The position numbers and the translations under genes are program-made. The notes under the pieces were generated by a model, which saw nothing but the letters and a program-made list of their open reading frames with translations, was not told the DNA's origin and made no database searches. Positions 14,101-29,100 of a stretch of DNA of 64,000 nt are shown here, piece by piece. Position 1 is the first letter of the stretch; every line of letters begins with the position of its first letter. Source of the DNA: Callaeas wilsoni (Eukaryota; Chordata; Aves; Passeriformes; Callaeidae); the NCBI GenBank assembly GCA_013398955.1, contig VWPU01014193.1:101632-165631 (forward strand). The letters are read 5' to 3'.

Positions 14101-17100
14101 TGTGTCTTGCCACTTGTCCTGAAGCTCCCATACCCTCTGCTAATTCCCTGGAAAACAGATCTTCCTTTTCAATCTTCTTGCCATATTTTGAATTGTAGGG
14201 CAATTTTCTGACTACTTTTACAACCTAGATATTTGTCAACACAACAAATTGTTATGCTGTCTTAATGCTCTCACAAAACTCATCCTTTCAAATTTTTATC
14301 CTCATTTTATAGAGGTTTGAAAGGTTTTGCCATAAGAAATGCCAGTTCATCTAACAAAAATTACTCAGAAAAATGCCATAATAAACTAAATCAAATTAGG
14401 AATATAATATGTCTGTCCTATATCCACCCCATCTCCTGGTCTCTTCCAGCAGCCTAGATTTCATACAGCATAAGTCTATCCTTCATTACTTCATTTATAT
14501 TTTTTAACTTGTTTACAAACAAGCCTGATTAGAGAAGAAGGCTGTTTCCAAAGTTTATTTCACGCTGAGGCAGAAGACACCTCTTCTGAGTTTCCTAATG
14601 TAAATGCAGGTACTAAATACAAAACCTTTTAACTCTAAAAAGAGACTGGTAGTTAATGACCGTAAACTGAACAGTGTTTAGTAGTAGTAACAAATCTTTC
14701 TGGCAATTCATCTCTGTCACAGAAAGAGCACTTTTGGAAAGTGCCTGAGACATGCTGTAGAAGCACGCAAACTGCTCTGTCTCAAACATGGTTACATACA
14801 GTGAAAACAAATCTCTCATGGGCTCCAGACATTAATAATCTTGTAATGCACTCAAATGCACTGCAAATCAAGCTTGCCAATACTTAGATGAAGTGATACA
14901 GCTTAAAAAGTAGTGACATACATGTGTTATCTCCTAGATAATAACTTATAGATAGTATATAATTGTTTGTAATGCACACTAGATTTTATTTAGCAGCCAC
15001 AGAAATCAATGCTGTATTTAATTGAACAGTTGTTTCATGCACATACACGTAGCTGGCTTTACATCTCATTTGTAGAACTGTGTAGGTAATTAAGATTATT
15101 GCATGTGTATTTTCTTTGAGCACAGGCGTATTAGCTATACAATGCCTTCCTTGGAGTTTTGCCTGTGTAGATGAAAAGCTAAGTAAGAAGCTCCATGACT
15201 TGTCTCTGTGTAATTTCTACCACATTCCATTGTTCTTTAGAAAAGTACAAGAAATAGAAAGTCCAGACTGATTGATGTCTGATACCAGCCTGGTTCACTG
15301 TTCTTACATTAGAAATGTATGTTTAACTGTATACACAAATTGCATATATAACACGTGTAAAAAGGGTTGTTTGACTGTTTAATACACCTCAAGTAACATT
15401 GTATAAAACTGTTAAAGATCTCTTAAAACCTTTATTTGTGTGGTTGTAAAACTGCATGAAAGCAGGCATAGGGTCATACTAGCATTGTGATAAAATCTGT
15501 TGTATACTCATGAACGATTTAATATCAGGTTATATAAGACCTACTAGAAGACTTACAAATTCAACTACAATAAAATATGTCAGCTAAAACTAAATACATC
15601 TCCTTATTTTGCTGAGCGCAGGCAGTCAAGTTATCTGCATCAGCTGACTCGGCGTTGCTTAAAAAATGCTTGCAGTACTTATTCTACCCACACTCAAATT
15701 TGATGTAAGATCCCTTATAAACTGGTTCCTGACTCAGGTCCAGTGATAGTAACAAAACTATGTTCAGCTGACCAGTGAGCAGTATGTTCAATTACTGCTA
15801 GTTCTGAAAGTAACTTTTGGGAATTTATCTGTCCACATTGCCCAGACAACAGCACATGCTTACTTTCATCCACAGCCGACATCAGTCAGCCACCCAGTGG
15901 ATGGTCTCAGTGGAATGCCTACAGGCTGAAAAGCCTCCTTACATCAGAGATGCTTCCTTAGTCAGGGTTGTCCCAGTATGTAGTGCAATTTACTGCCCAC
16001 ACCATGATTATCCGTCAAGGGAGCAACCGAGTTGCCTTGGTTTTGTATCTGTAAATTTGTCATTGTATCTGCCTGTCATCATACTTACATACAAATAATT
16101 GCATATGCATATACACTGAAGTTTTTATTTGCATAAATATCACTTCCCAGTGCAGCACTCCAATGCGATTTTTCCTCCTTGTCAGTAACAAAACTATTTG
16201 CCAGCCTTCCTGTGTGTCAATTAGCTGTCTCCTTACTGCTATGCCTCTTGCCATTCTAACATCCCTTAAAATCCCACAGATAGTCTTTATCAGCATAAAC
16301 CTAGTACAGATTCAGCAAGCTGCTATCTTAACACTGGGGAAAGAGAACACATGGAACTGGGAATAGCCTTCATACTCCTCTTCTTCAAGTGGAAATGGAT
16401 AGGTATTAATGCATGGTGCTTGCTGTATCCTCTCTGGTCATCTTTCATGTACCACCATTGCTTAAGTGGACTGGGTTTTGGTCATTGAATCAGATCCATC
16501 TGTTTGTCAAGTAACAAATCATTAGGAGATCATTCCTAGTCACACCCAGTGGACTTCACTGGAGTGGTACCCAAGTTACAGGACTGCAGCAGAAAGAAAG
16601 ATGTATGAGAAAAACAGCAGAAACCCCCACCCACATCACTGGATGATTTTTCCTGATTTCTGTAATCCTACCTGGAGTCATAGAAAACAGTACTGTTTTA
16701 GCAAGAATTTTCTCCCTGTCTGAATCCGTGCGAGAGCATTTCACTTTTATAGCTAACTGAAGTTTCAGGGCACACTTTTGTTTGGTGACTTGTGAGAGTA
16801 ATACAGATTACAGTTCAATGGTTCTCTTTCTCAAAAAAAAATAAGTGTTTCTAAACATGTTAGAAAGGAGTCAGCCTTCCTTCTCTGTTACACACCTTGC
16901 TAACTAATACTTTGAGCATTTAGTTCCACATGGCACTTACTGATGTAACACACAAAGTATTTACAAAAGTACAACTGTTTTTTTTCAGGGTGATAGTTCA
17001 GGATCTAGCTCCGGACTGTAGAGAACTGTAATTCAGTATCTTGTCCTCTCATAAATGCAAATTATGGTTTAGTAAAGTCAGCAGTCAATCTCTGTTCAAG

Positions 17101-20100
17101 ATAAATGGCAAATATTCCTTACTAGTGAGAAACCACAAAGACACTTTTGAGGGACTTGTGAATGTTTTTTCCGCATAGCCCAGAGGCTTAGGCTCAGATT
17201 CAGAACTACTGAAAATTATATGTCCAGGTTCCATATGTACATTTAAGCTCATAGGTATCCATAATTTGGTAAGGTACGCAATAGGAAAAAAGTTCATACT
17301 ACTGAGAAGGATCCAATCCTGCATTTGGAAAAAAAGAAAGCTAGAGATGCCCATCCAAAATACGTTATATTTATGACACGATGTTTTAGGGGTTATACCA
17401 TGTTCCCCCGTTCTTCAAGACTGTTCCAACATACAGTTCTGCATCAGAATTGTTTGGGGTAGCCTTTCACTTGAGTTTAGGGAGCTGAAAACAAGCTGCA
17501 GTTTCACTTGAAAGTAAAAACCATGGCAAAGTTCAAATTAAGCTTGGTAAAAATTCAGGGAGATTCTGCAACTTCTCTGGGCTAGCAGCTTACCTCTGAG
17601 ACTAAACTTACTTACAAAGGAAGTCTAAAAAGGAGCTGTAATTAGAAATTCCTGGCAGAGGAGGGGGGCAGGGGGAAAGAGCCTTAAAAGCCTTAACTTT
17701 ATATTTTTCTTTACTGAATATTTCTGGACAAAGAAAGGGGTTTTATTTGTCCACAGATGTGCCTTTCTGCTGCAGTCTATATCAAGGAGAATTCAGCATT
17801 TGCAGTCCCACATATGCAATATGAAGAGCAAAAAAAAAACCACCCTGAATTTGTACTTTTCTGCAACAATTGCCACACAATTCTGTTTCCAAGTCATTAG
17901 CTATCAAGTATTCATTGACTGATGGTTTTGGTTTGAGCAGGTTTAGTTTGGGTGAGTTTTGCTAGTTTTGGGGGGTTTTTACCTTCCTACCTTTTAAAAA
18001 AAATAGAAAATTCTGATTGGGACACAGTGACTCTGGTCACAAGGCTGAAGTGATGAGCTGTCTGCAATGAATGCCAGTAGTTTAGATACCCAACACCAGA
18101 AACTCCTTCCTTGATAGATGAACTAACAAAGGTAGCATCCTTTGGTAAGTGTCTCACTCCTGATCTGGCAGTACAGTGCCTGCTTTCAGCAGTGCCATAA
18201 ATCTCCACTCGTGTTCTCTTTTCCTGTGCCTTGCAGCTCATTTCCTTCCAGCATAATGTAGCCTTTTCTGTTGAGAAAGTCTGTTCTGCTTTGGCAGACT
18301 CACAACAAGCAGAAATGGTTTGGTGGAGGTTTAGCTTTTTTTTGTTTGCAGCTTTTCATGTGCCAGACTTTTCCTTTTGAGACCCTGCTTTTTGTTGTAC
18401 TGTGGGGGGAGTTTCTACAAGCTGCCACACTTTTTTGTCATCTTGATTGCAGCATGATGAAATGAGAAGGCATTTGTCAGTACTGAAGTGCCCCAAAAAT
18501 AAAGCATCCTAACAGTGTTATGTTATTCTGCTGGTCCTTAAAAACCCAGAAGTCTCCCAAAGAGTTCTTTAGCAGATGTTCCATGGCAAAGAGCAGGGAG
18601 CCAGCAACTCAACATTGACTGTGCATCTCAACACTAATTCCTTTTTAAATTCTTATATCCCTCTCTGTATAGTGAGAAAGCATAGAGAATATGCAAGCCC
18701 TATTGTCCTGCAGAGGAAAGACATGTATAGTGGTAAATACATTTATTCACATCAGCCTCCAAAAGATTTCTTTATGCACTATTAGTTTATTCTCCTAATG
18801 TTTTCTTCTGGCACTGGCCCTTGCAAGTCAGGGGTGAAAAGCAAGATTTGAAGAGTGATTGTCTACAAATTGTTCCCATCTTCAGGAACTTGTGGATGCT
18901 GTGTTTCTGATTGCAGGGTAATGTAGAAACCAGTCTAGTGTTAGGGTGAGCTGTTTAAATTCTAGCTTCTGGACATGGTTCATCATCTCTTTCAGGCAAC
19001 AGAGACAAATTCCACTGGATCTCAGAGCAAGAAAAGTGGCGAGGACTGTACTGGTGATGTTTAAGCCTGAAGAATTTCTGTATCATTGAGTAATGGAATA
19101 ACCCCCAGAGCTGAATTCCTCTGATTCATTTAACACTTTCTTTAGAATAGTACCAAAACTTACAGAAAACTAAATTCCTTTTGCATCTGAAAAGCAAGTG
19201 GAATTTTTTTTTATCTGATCCTTAAATAATGGTGTAATCACACTTGAGATGTGGGACTAAAATATCAATAGTGTAAAACATACCATTTAAAAGCAGTAAA
19301 ACTTTAGAAAGGTTACTTCTAACTCCAATAAATAGGTCAGTGATCTGGATGAGTGGCAGTTTTCCTGCTGTGAAAAACAATAGCTCTTTCATCAGTTATA
19401 TGAAGCCTCTTAATCTAGATCAGGCCAAACATCTTAATATAGTATACCACAAAAAATTATGTTTGAACAATATAAGGACCTTATTTACATCCACAAATAC
19501 TAGGAGAAGTCAAGTTAAGGAAGAATCTCATTCTGTTGAATACGCTGGATCAGAGAGCTAAAATCCACAGTATTAATGTGGTCTATGGCAATGAATGTCA
19601 CAAGGCTGCCCATCACAAAATTTCTAATTCACCTGTAGCACTGGTCAACGCATAGGCACATTAATTATTTTACATTAACTCTGGGTTAGAAAATCACGCA
19701 GGGATGAGCAGTCGGTATAAAAAGTTGCTCTCTTATAGAGATGCATCCAGACAGTGGAGGACAAAAGTTGAGATCTGAATATTGAAATGCCTTCTCTGTA
19801 ACACAAGGAGTTTTGTGAAGAGGCCATTGCACTTGAGTACACGTGCATGACATTATAAGCTACAAGTCTGACAAGAAAAAACATCCTTACATGGTTTGTG
19901 TCCCAGTTCCTCAGTGTCTTGCATCTTTCTGCTGTTAAATTGTGCAACCATCCTGAGAGAAGGAGAAAAAACTATTAGCAGGTGCCGTATATGATAGGTT
20001 TTGAACAGTATTGTGCTGTGAGATTGCTCCTGGTCAGGCCTCACAAAGAAGGATGATGAATCCAGAAGAATGTTTCTTGCCTCCCTGCCCACCTATGCCT

Positions 20101-23100
20101 TGGAAAGAGTCAATATGTGTTTCTCCATAACCTGAAGATAATGACTGCCAAGGAATGAGGACTTACAGCTTTAAAGTGTGTGCTTTTATATCATAAAAAT
20201 TCATCCTTTTGTGCAAAACACACAAGGGATCATTTTTTCTTAGGGATTTGCAAGAAGAGGACTGACAAGAATGAAAATGTGGGGTTGAGTTCCTTGTCTG
20301 GATTATTTCAAAATTCTTTAGCAGCTCTCCTGAGAGCTTAATAGGACAGGATTTACTTGTTTGTTTTAAGAGAGGCCACCTCAGACTATATTTCATTTCA
20401 ATTTCCTCATGGCTTACTTATTTCTCTGCCTAGATTTTGTCCTGTTTTGATAGCAGACTTATTCTTTGGTATCTGGGGTTTCAAGCCTTATTTTATCACT
20501 AATTTAAAACAACGCAGACAGTTCTGATGTCCTGGAAGGGATAAGAAACTGTATCAGAAATGTCATTCTAGGTCTCCATAAATACACTTTTCTTTTTTCT
20601 GATACTTTTAAATGCAGTCTGAAAACTTGAAAAGCCATACATTTTGGAAACATACATATTCAACTCTTTTTATAAGTGTCTTGAATGTAGTAAGAGCCTT
20701 AGTACAGAAGAGCAGAGAGTATCCAAGCTTGTTAAGCTTGCATACACTGTACTTTGACTCAAGTAAATTTAAAAATAGCTGAATCAGTATTTTAAAGAAC
20801 AAAGGAAAGAAGTGTTTGATTCTGATGGTGTCCTCATATGCCAGCCTTCAGCTTGAAAGGGATTTCCATGTGTGTGATGGAATTAAAGTATTTGTAATTA
20901 AAAAAAAGCTGACAAATTACATTTTTTGTACTCCTGCTAGTAGATCTTATTGCAATAAAGCCATTTCTTTTGGTAAACTCTGCCAGAAACCAGTAGGACA
21001 CAATGTCTCCATGTTTTTGGTTGTGGACACGGCCAGTTCCCTAGCAACACAGTAAGATTTAAGCAGACTTATTACAAAAGGTGCCCAATCCTGTACATAT
21101 TACGGGTGCGTACAGAAGGAATAGGTCTCCTTCACGTGCTTGTGCTCTCGACAGAAAATTAAAGCCCCTTTTCTTAACTGCTTCCAAGTCCCTCAAATCT
21201 GACTGAAGGCAACAAGAGCAGAGGTCTTCATTGCCTCATAGGATCAGGCTTTAAATTAAATTAAAGCAGCTAGGTGCAAAACACATTAATCCTTTATTGC
21301 CCACATACCTGAGCGAAGCTGGCAGTCGCACCAGGCTGAAGCGGTTGAGAATGAACCTTACTGTGCTCAGGTTGCACAGCAGAGAGCAATGCCAGCAAGT
21401 GTCATCTGTTCTTAGTAATTGAAGTTACAGGGGGCCAGTGCCATTCACTCATTTTACCACAGATCTAAGAATGAGCACACTTGTCATTGCCCAAACGTGG
21501 TCAGGGGACAGGAGCAGCATCCTGGCTGCCCTTCACAGCAGGTAGGGATCATCTTCTATATTTCATAAAGTGAAAGGGACACACAAAGGCCAAAAGGAGC
21601 GAATTTACCTTAGGCCATCAACTCACAGGACCTCCTTAAAGACAGGTCTATGAATATACCATCTATTGAAATCCCTCTGTTTCCCTTTGAGGCCTTCCGA
21701 AATAGTCCAAGGAATTTTTGGCTGAGATTTAGCTGCTCAGAAGCACTAGAACTGAAAAACTCCAAACCAAGGAGAAAATTTCTGCAAAGTGACATTTATA
21801 AAGAACATGCTTCAAATGTAGGTCTGTTACATTAGGAAACTAGGAAAGAGGAAAACAAGCTAGATCTCCAATCTCTTGCAAAACTAGAACAGAAAGTGTG
21901 TATTATAACCAGGGTCCTATACACTGTGATGGCAGGAGTGTCCAAGTCTGTGTTACCATGTATTTTGCAGGATTAGCTAATTTAATTCCATATTTCTGTG
22001 TACTCAAACAATTCTATGAATAAGTTTTTCTATTCGGGGGCAGGAGCAACATCCTTTTGATGAATTTTTTTATGCAGCTGGTCAACTGCTTAGATAAACT
22101 CAATATATAAAAACATCACTGACCAACATGAAGTCTCATAATTCTGAAGATACTTAATTTCAAAAGATAGTTGTGATATTTGCAAATACAAGATTCATAC
22201 ATGCATAAGACTTTTATATAGTAATATTGCTAACTCTTGATCATATTACAACAGGTCCTTAAATTCCCAGATCATAGATACTTAAGAACTGCAAGAAAAG
22301 CTGCCATTTCTTTTGGAAATCCAGGAGTTTCTAGTTTTCCTCAGTAAAATTGTCTAAACACGTTCTTTAAAAATAAATTATATATTTAAAAATAAAGTCA
22401 AGATACAAGTCAGCACTGGTTCTAAATACATGAGGACAGCAACACAGCATGGTAAGTGGTGTCTGTCGAAGTGTATACTGAGCTGATAGGTGTTTGTAAA
22501 TCTCATTTAAACTCAGGCTGAGCTGTTTACCAAAGTGCACTTTGAGTTAAGTGCAAGCTCTAAGTCAAATATCATTGTGTAGTGATTGTACACACCCCAG
22601 GAAGCATAAATACCATTTTTTTGCTTTTAAATTCCACCTTCCATATGACCATAAGCCATATTCTTTGATAAAACAGAGATAAAGCCACTTAGAGATGTAA
22701 ATGAGAGATGTAAATGCTGAGATTACCATGCTAAGAGGTAAAACAACTACGCAGAATATGCTAACACAGATTTACAGCCAGAAGAATGTAAACTTGAGAG
22801 ATCGAATGATTTCTATTCAAGGAGGTGTGAAACGTTCAACAACCCCAAACTTTGCTAAGAAGTTCATGTCTTCTTTACATCTGCATCCAAAGTAAGATTG
22901 TGTAAGATCCTAGGCAATGGCAGTAGACCTTATAGGAGATTCTAAATCAATCTTTCTTCTCAATAACATAACCTGAGCTATAACACAGCAGTTGATGTAT
23001 TTGGATGATTTTTTACTGCCATTTTCATATAGCTTTGTTTTAAATATGTATTGCCAGGAATTTAAATTCAGGAAGGCAATTTGAACATGTTAGCCTTTTA

Positions 23101-26100
23101 CTATTCAGGGTAATATTGAAGAATAAGCTTTACCTTAAAAGTTCAGCATACTGAAGTTCCCATTATACTCCTTCAGAAATCAAGGATTAAGTTATGACTA
23201 GTTTAGAGATGCTCTTAATGGATCCCAAGTTTGCAGAAGCTGTGTAAGCACAGTCCAAAATCTACAACTCGCCTGAGTCTGAGAACACTTTTGCAGGGCT
23301 CATCTTTGTGGGATCAGAGCAGGAGGCATAAAACCCAGTAATTGGAGAGAAAATAAGAGGCAAGAGTGGGAATTAGGTTTTGCTGTATTTGCAATTGAGC
23401 AATCAAGTTCAAGCTGTGTCTTTTCTCCAGATCTGCTCATTCCTGTAATGCTGCCCCATAAGTCCCCACACTGTCCCTTGGCTTGTGCAGAGCACACATG
23501 GGTTTTTCGTAGCCATAGCTGAGGGTTTCAAGGACACCACTGCATGCAAACAAAGTTTTTAATTCACAAGGAGGAACGTTTTTCACAGCAAAAAGCTGCA
23601 GAGATGCTGTGCGAGGTAAGGAGGGAGTGTGGAGCAGTGTGGGGGTCAGAGACGCAGTACCAACTTCCAGGCTGGTTTCTTCTGCTGGAGCCTAGACTTG
23701 TCTAACAAAAAAAATCCTTTTGCGTGCTGTGTAACTCTCGAAATTGCATACTGATGTTTTCTTTAATCTTTCTGATTCGGGCAATGACACAACCATGAGG
23801 ACTGACAGCTTTCAGGAGTGGACAGCAAGAGGCTTTCCCACAGGGCTGCAGTTGCTGATGAATTTTCCATACTGAATAATCTATTCACCGTGATCAATCA
23901 CACGAGCAAAAAGAATAGAATTAGGGGGAGAAAAAAGGAAAAACTCCGGCATTTTCCATTGAACAAATTATGCTTCAAAGATGGTGCAGGGGTCTTTACC
24001 ATTTGCATGAGTAGGGCTGAAGAGTGGGCTGCCAAAAAAGCTGTATCTGTCATACTGTCCTTGTCTGACCCACTGCACTCCCCAACACAGCTGAACTCTT
24101 TGGCTGGTTTTATAGCTGAGTTGATGAGCTTTACAGCAGCATTTTGTAACTGCTTTTCTTCTTGGTAAATACTGAAAATCATTGCAGGTGTAGAGGGCCC
24201 TGTGAGAGTGCTCACAGAGGTGTAGCTATCAATTGTGGGATTTCTCAGCTGAGGGACAAACATTAATTCAGCTGAATGGGGTGGCATCTGCCCCTTAAGC
24301 CACTACAGAAGGACCAATCTCCACCATCAGCTGCTTTCCTTAAAATCAGAGTTTATCAGTTAGTGATCAGTCGCACAGTGTCCTAGAGAAGACCCCCACG
24401 TGCTCCAGCAGGCTTGCAGGGCAGAGCTTTACAGACTGCCCGTTTTTACATCAGGAGATTTAATGACACATTTCTGCCATTTGCAGGTAAAATTCCAAGT
24501 CAGGATATTGAGATCCAGAGTGCACAGAAACCAGATATTGAACAGATAACAAGGACCAAACCAACATAAAGCAGCACTATTTATAGAGAGCAGTCAGTGT
24601 GCAGTGCTGCACTTTCTTACCAGGGCAATCCGGGCATTTTAGGAACATCACAAGGGTTCCTCCACATCCCTCTCACAGCATTAAGGTAGGTTTGGCATTC
24701 AGTTTCTCTTCAGAAATTAGTAGGAGGGTTGCAGCTTTCTCTCCTTTGCTTCAAGGGTCACAGTAGCTCCTTTATGTGCTGAAGTCCCACAGTCAAGGGG
24801 GAAGTTTGAGCCTCTGTTCCCCATAGACCCATGCACCACTGCCAGTGGGAACCACCAAAAAGGACTGCTGTGCAGCTGTCTGTGGGCTTCCCTCATCGTC
24901 ACCTGGTGGCACTGCCCTGCAGTAAACCCTGCTCAAGGTCCCTGATGTCAAGGAATAAGGCAGAAGAGGAAGGTGCAGTATGAAGCTCAGCGAAAGTAGC
25001 TGGTTGTATTCCTCTCCTGGACACAGCTGTACTGCTGCTTAGGCTGTTTTGAGTGCAGCAGCATGTGGGAGCTCACTTTGAAAATATCCCACTGAAAATG
25101 TCACCTAGTCCCTAGGAGAAGGCTTTTCCTGATATTTCTGCCTTATCATTGCAGCGTACAGAGAAGGGCAAGGAAGGCTGAGGTTTCCTCTTCATGAAGA
25201 GGTAATGAAATGCAGCCCACATATCCCAATGCTGGCAAGAGCAGAGGAGAACAAGTCAGAAGTTAAGGAAGTAGAGAAGTCAGACCAAGTACAAGAGTCA
25301 GAACAGAGGAGCAGGAAATAAAGCAGTGGACTGTGTGCCTGAAAAGAGGAGACAGAGCCTGCAGCCTGTGAAAGGATTAGCAGAATAAAAGGAGTTTCAG
25401 TCTAGAACAGCAACAAAATCCTATCATACAGGCTTTAACTTCTTTGAAATAAACACACTGTAACAGTGTTACTCAAATAAAACTGAATGTACTAACATTC
25501 ATGTACTAACAGACATCTGTCATCTTCTTTATTATTTCACATGCTCCTAAGAGGCCTGATCCCCATCGCCTCCTGGCCATTTACCTGCCTTGGTGCACGT
25601 CTGTCTTCTGCACACAGCATCTAAATGTTTGGTCTCCAGCAGATCGGGACTAGCACTGACTGATAGGGTCGACCAGGTTTCCTTCTCAGTTAGGCCCTGC
25701 AATCCTGGATAAAAGGATTTGTAAATTCATCTATCATACCTAGTGTGTGCCCACATACATCCTCAGGAGAGCATGATTCTTGCAAGCCAGAGAACTGGAT
25801 CAGAGGTTCCAGTGCTGTTTTTGGTTATTAGAACATTTGCGTTAGACTCAACTACTATAATGAGAATATCCTCACATCGTATCTCTTGTAGTGAGGTCTT
25901 TACAGTACAGATGTGCCCCTCCTACAAGTAGTCAACACATGCCGATGGAACCTCCTTTGAATGCTGTTGAAGCAACAGATCATTTTGTGACCACCACCGG
26001 AACAGAGGCTTAAAAGCTCTCTTGATGAAGTTTCTCTTGGTTAACCTGCTCCTGTGGAAGAAAAGTAATTGACAAATTATCGCTAATTTTACAAAAAGGT

Positions 26101-29100
26101 AGAAATTTTAAACCACTGTGTTTTGTGGGTTTGAGCTGTTGGGTACTTTGGCAGAGGTTGGACTACTAATAGCCTGAGCATGGTCAGTCTCCTGTGGCAA
26201 GCAGCAGGCTTCAGCTGAATAGCAAAGCAGTGCAGTGCCATAAATGCATCTTTGCAGGAGCAGAGTACTGCTTTCCTTTAAGGCTGCCTTCCACTACTGG
26301 TGGAAGGAGAATCCAAACAAACCATCATCATTAAGCAGTTTACATACCTTAAGCCAGAGCCAAATGTGTGGCTTACTACTTCTAAAGAACTATTCAAATG
26401 GCCCCAGATATATTAAAGGTCCTGTGAAGACTGAAGTTAGCACTAATTTGCCTTGATTGCTCTTCTCTAGATTGTGATTTTTTTAACTAATTGCAACATA
26501 GCTGCCTAACACACCCAGAATCACCACAATGCAGCTGGCATGTACAAGTTGTATCCACTTGCTAGTTCTGTTCATCCGTGGTCTTTGCAATTTAATAAGT
26601 CTTATATTTTCTTAAAATAACAGATGAGAAGGCAGAGGTTATTCTCTCTCTGGGGAAGGATATGTGCCATCATCCTGCAGACTGGTTGATTACTGGGGAG
26701 AACAGCAAACCAAAAATTTGGCACCCACAGTAACATTGGCTAAAATTCAGGATAAGAATGATATTCCATCCTTGGCACTGCTCTTCAAGTTCGCCACATA
26801 ACAGACATTTCCAGCCCATTTCCCACCAGATGGGCAAGTCTGCCTTTTCCCTGCCCTTTGTGCAGTTGGGCAGGGCACAGCTGTGCTGTGCTGAGCGGGT
26901 ATTGATTTTTAATATATAGAAATTTAAATTATTTACAGATCTCCACAGTACCTCATGCACTAGCAAAATCTAACCCTTATCACTGAAACAGACTGTTGCG
27001 CACCTCGTAAGGCTGCATCAGGTATTAGTGAAGCTATGCCTGAAATCTTTGCTTTCCTTAGCTCAGTTTTCTGTTCTGTCCACACCTTCATTGTTAGAAA
27101 ACTTTGGTTCTTCAAGTCCTCATGGACTACACCTGTGTATTAGTGTTCAGAAGGCAAATAATCTTTATACATCTATCGAAAGTTGAGGAAAACACTTTTG
27201 TCAGTATTTGAAGCAGCCTGATTTTTAAAATCTTTAACGTTGTGTGTAGTATAATCAGATTATAAATTCTTAACACAGTAAAATCCAGTTGGAATGCTGG
27301 AATAGCAGTTTATAATGGCCAGTCATGTTCTTGCTTGCTAGGAATTTTAACATAAATATTTGAAGTCAGGTTTTAAGATTGTTTAATTTTGTTAAATACT
27401 AATCCCTGTAGACATTAAATTATCACTGTTATTTTTATAGCCATTTTTGAGGGGGCGAGGTTGCAAGCATATTAGCAGAGCAACCATAATTCATTTTCCA
27501 CTGATACAGAAGTTCCATTTTTTTACTTGCATAGGAAGTTAAATGGCTATTATTTTAATGCCAGGCTTTATAGATCCTTTTATTCTTCATCTGTTTTTCA
27601 TTAAGAGTTTACAGAATGCTATTTAAAAGCAAAAAAACTCCAGGAAATTGCATTAAATACCTTAGCTGCCATATAGCCTAAATTCATGTTTGACTAGAGG
27701 TTAAGAAAACGCACTTGAAGTGTTTGATAGTTTTAATTCTGTTGAGTCCCTACAGCCTAGTAATTTTTTAGACGTATTTTCTTGATTCAAAATTTCATTT
27801 AGTCCTTCTATTTTAATGGGGGAGTAGGGGACACTTATAATCTCTTGCACTAGATGCTGCACTTGTGTTAATAAGCTGGAGAAGAGCGGGGCAAAGCCTG
27901 AGCAGCACCTTGTGCCTGGCCGTGTCGCTGGGAGCCACAGCGCAGCTGTGGTGCATGGCAGCCACCTCTCCCGGCACTGCCGGCACGTGGCTAAGCCAGA
28001 GCTTGAGCTCAGCCAGGGCAGAGAGCAGCAAGTTTATTTACTGTGGATAAACACAGTCATTGGGACTGTCTGTGCTGCCACAAAATTTCCAGTTCACACC
28101 AAAATTATGAGCTGTGCATTTTACTTCTTGACTGATTTTGTAGCTGTGTCATGCCCTGAGTTCACAAACAGAGAGTGACAGTCAAAACCAGTCAGTAACG
28201 TCCTCAGTTGGGAGTGTTTAACTCCTGGGAGCCAGTTAACTGGCAGTTAGCTGCACCAGAAGCTGCTTCATTTAGTAGATTTCTGCTAAATACATACATA
28301 AAGAAGTAAATATCCATGATGAGTTACATCATCACCATTATTGACATAATCCACCTCATAGTTAATTTGGATTTAAACAGTTTGCAAAGCACAATTCCTT
28401 TTGATTAAGCATTTTTGTTGCTGTTGCCAAACAGGATTCTCAATTCTTTAGAATATTTTCTACTGAAAAAAGATATATTTATTTATAACTCCTAGGCAGG
28501 ATGCAAAGCTTCAGCATTTGTTTATAAGAGAACTTTTTTAGGCAGTGACATAGACTGTCATCCTGTTGGCCTGAGCAATGTCTACCTAGATGTGAGAGTC
28601 CTGAGAGGATGGGAGAACTTTTTGATTCTTATTCTGTTCTCAGTGAAAATTGCCTGTATCTCCTGTTGAGGATACAATACCGGTATAGCAAGAGAGAGCT
28701 GTACTTGAAATCAGGTTGGTCTCAAACATTTAATTTAAAAGAAAAAAAAATCCCTTTTTCTACAGCTTCTGCACATTGACACTGAGAAAAGGGTGCCAGA
28801 CTTGGCCTTCATAGTCAATATACCCAGACACATACTCAGACCATCTGTCACAACTGCAGCAATGAAACACCCACCCTACAGTTGGGGATATAATCTTTGA
28901 TGACACTGACTTCTGTGATTGCTGACTTACTAATTCCTATTCTGATTTGATAACCGTGGGATGCGCCTGCACAGCAGCGCCAAAGGAAGCAAGACACCCA
29001 GTTAACACAGGCATTCTCTGTGCCTGCCTTTGAACATCACTCCTCCCCACCTCATCACCTTCAATGTGCGCTGAGTGACCCACCCTGAGCGTGGAGTGCC

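Noticed and set aside
22691..22716. Two-copy GAGATGTAAAT direct repeat
   Set aside because: Two short copies only; consistent with chance or slippage.
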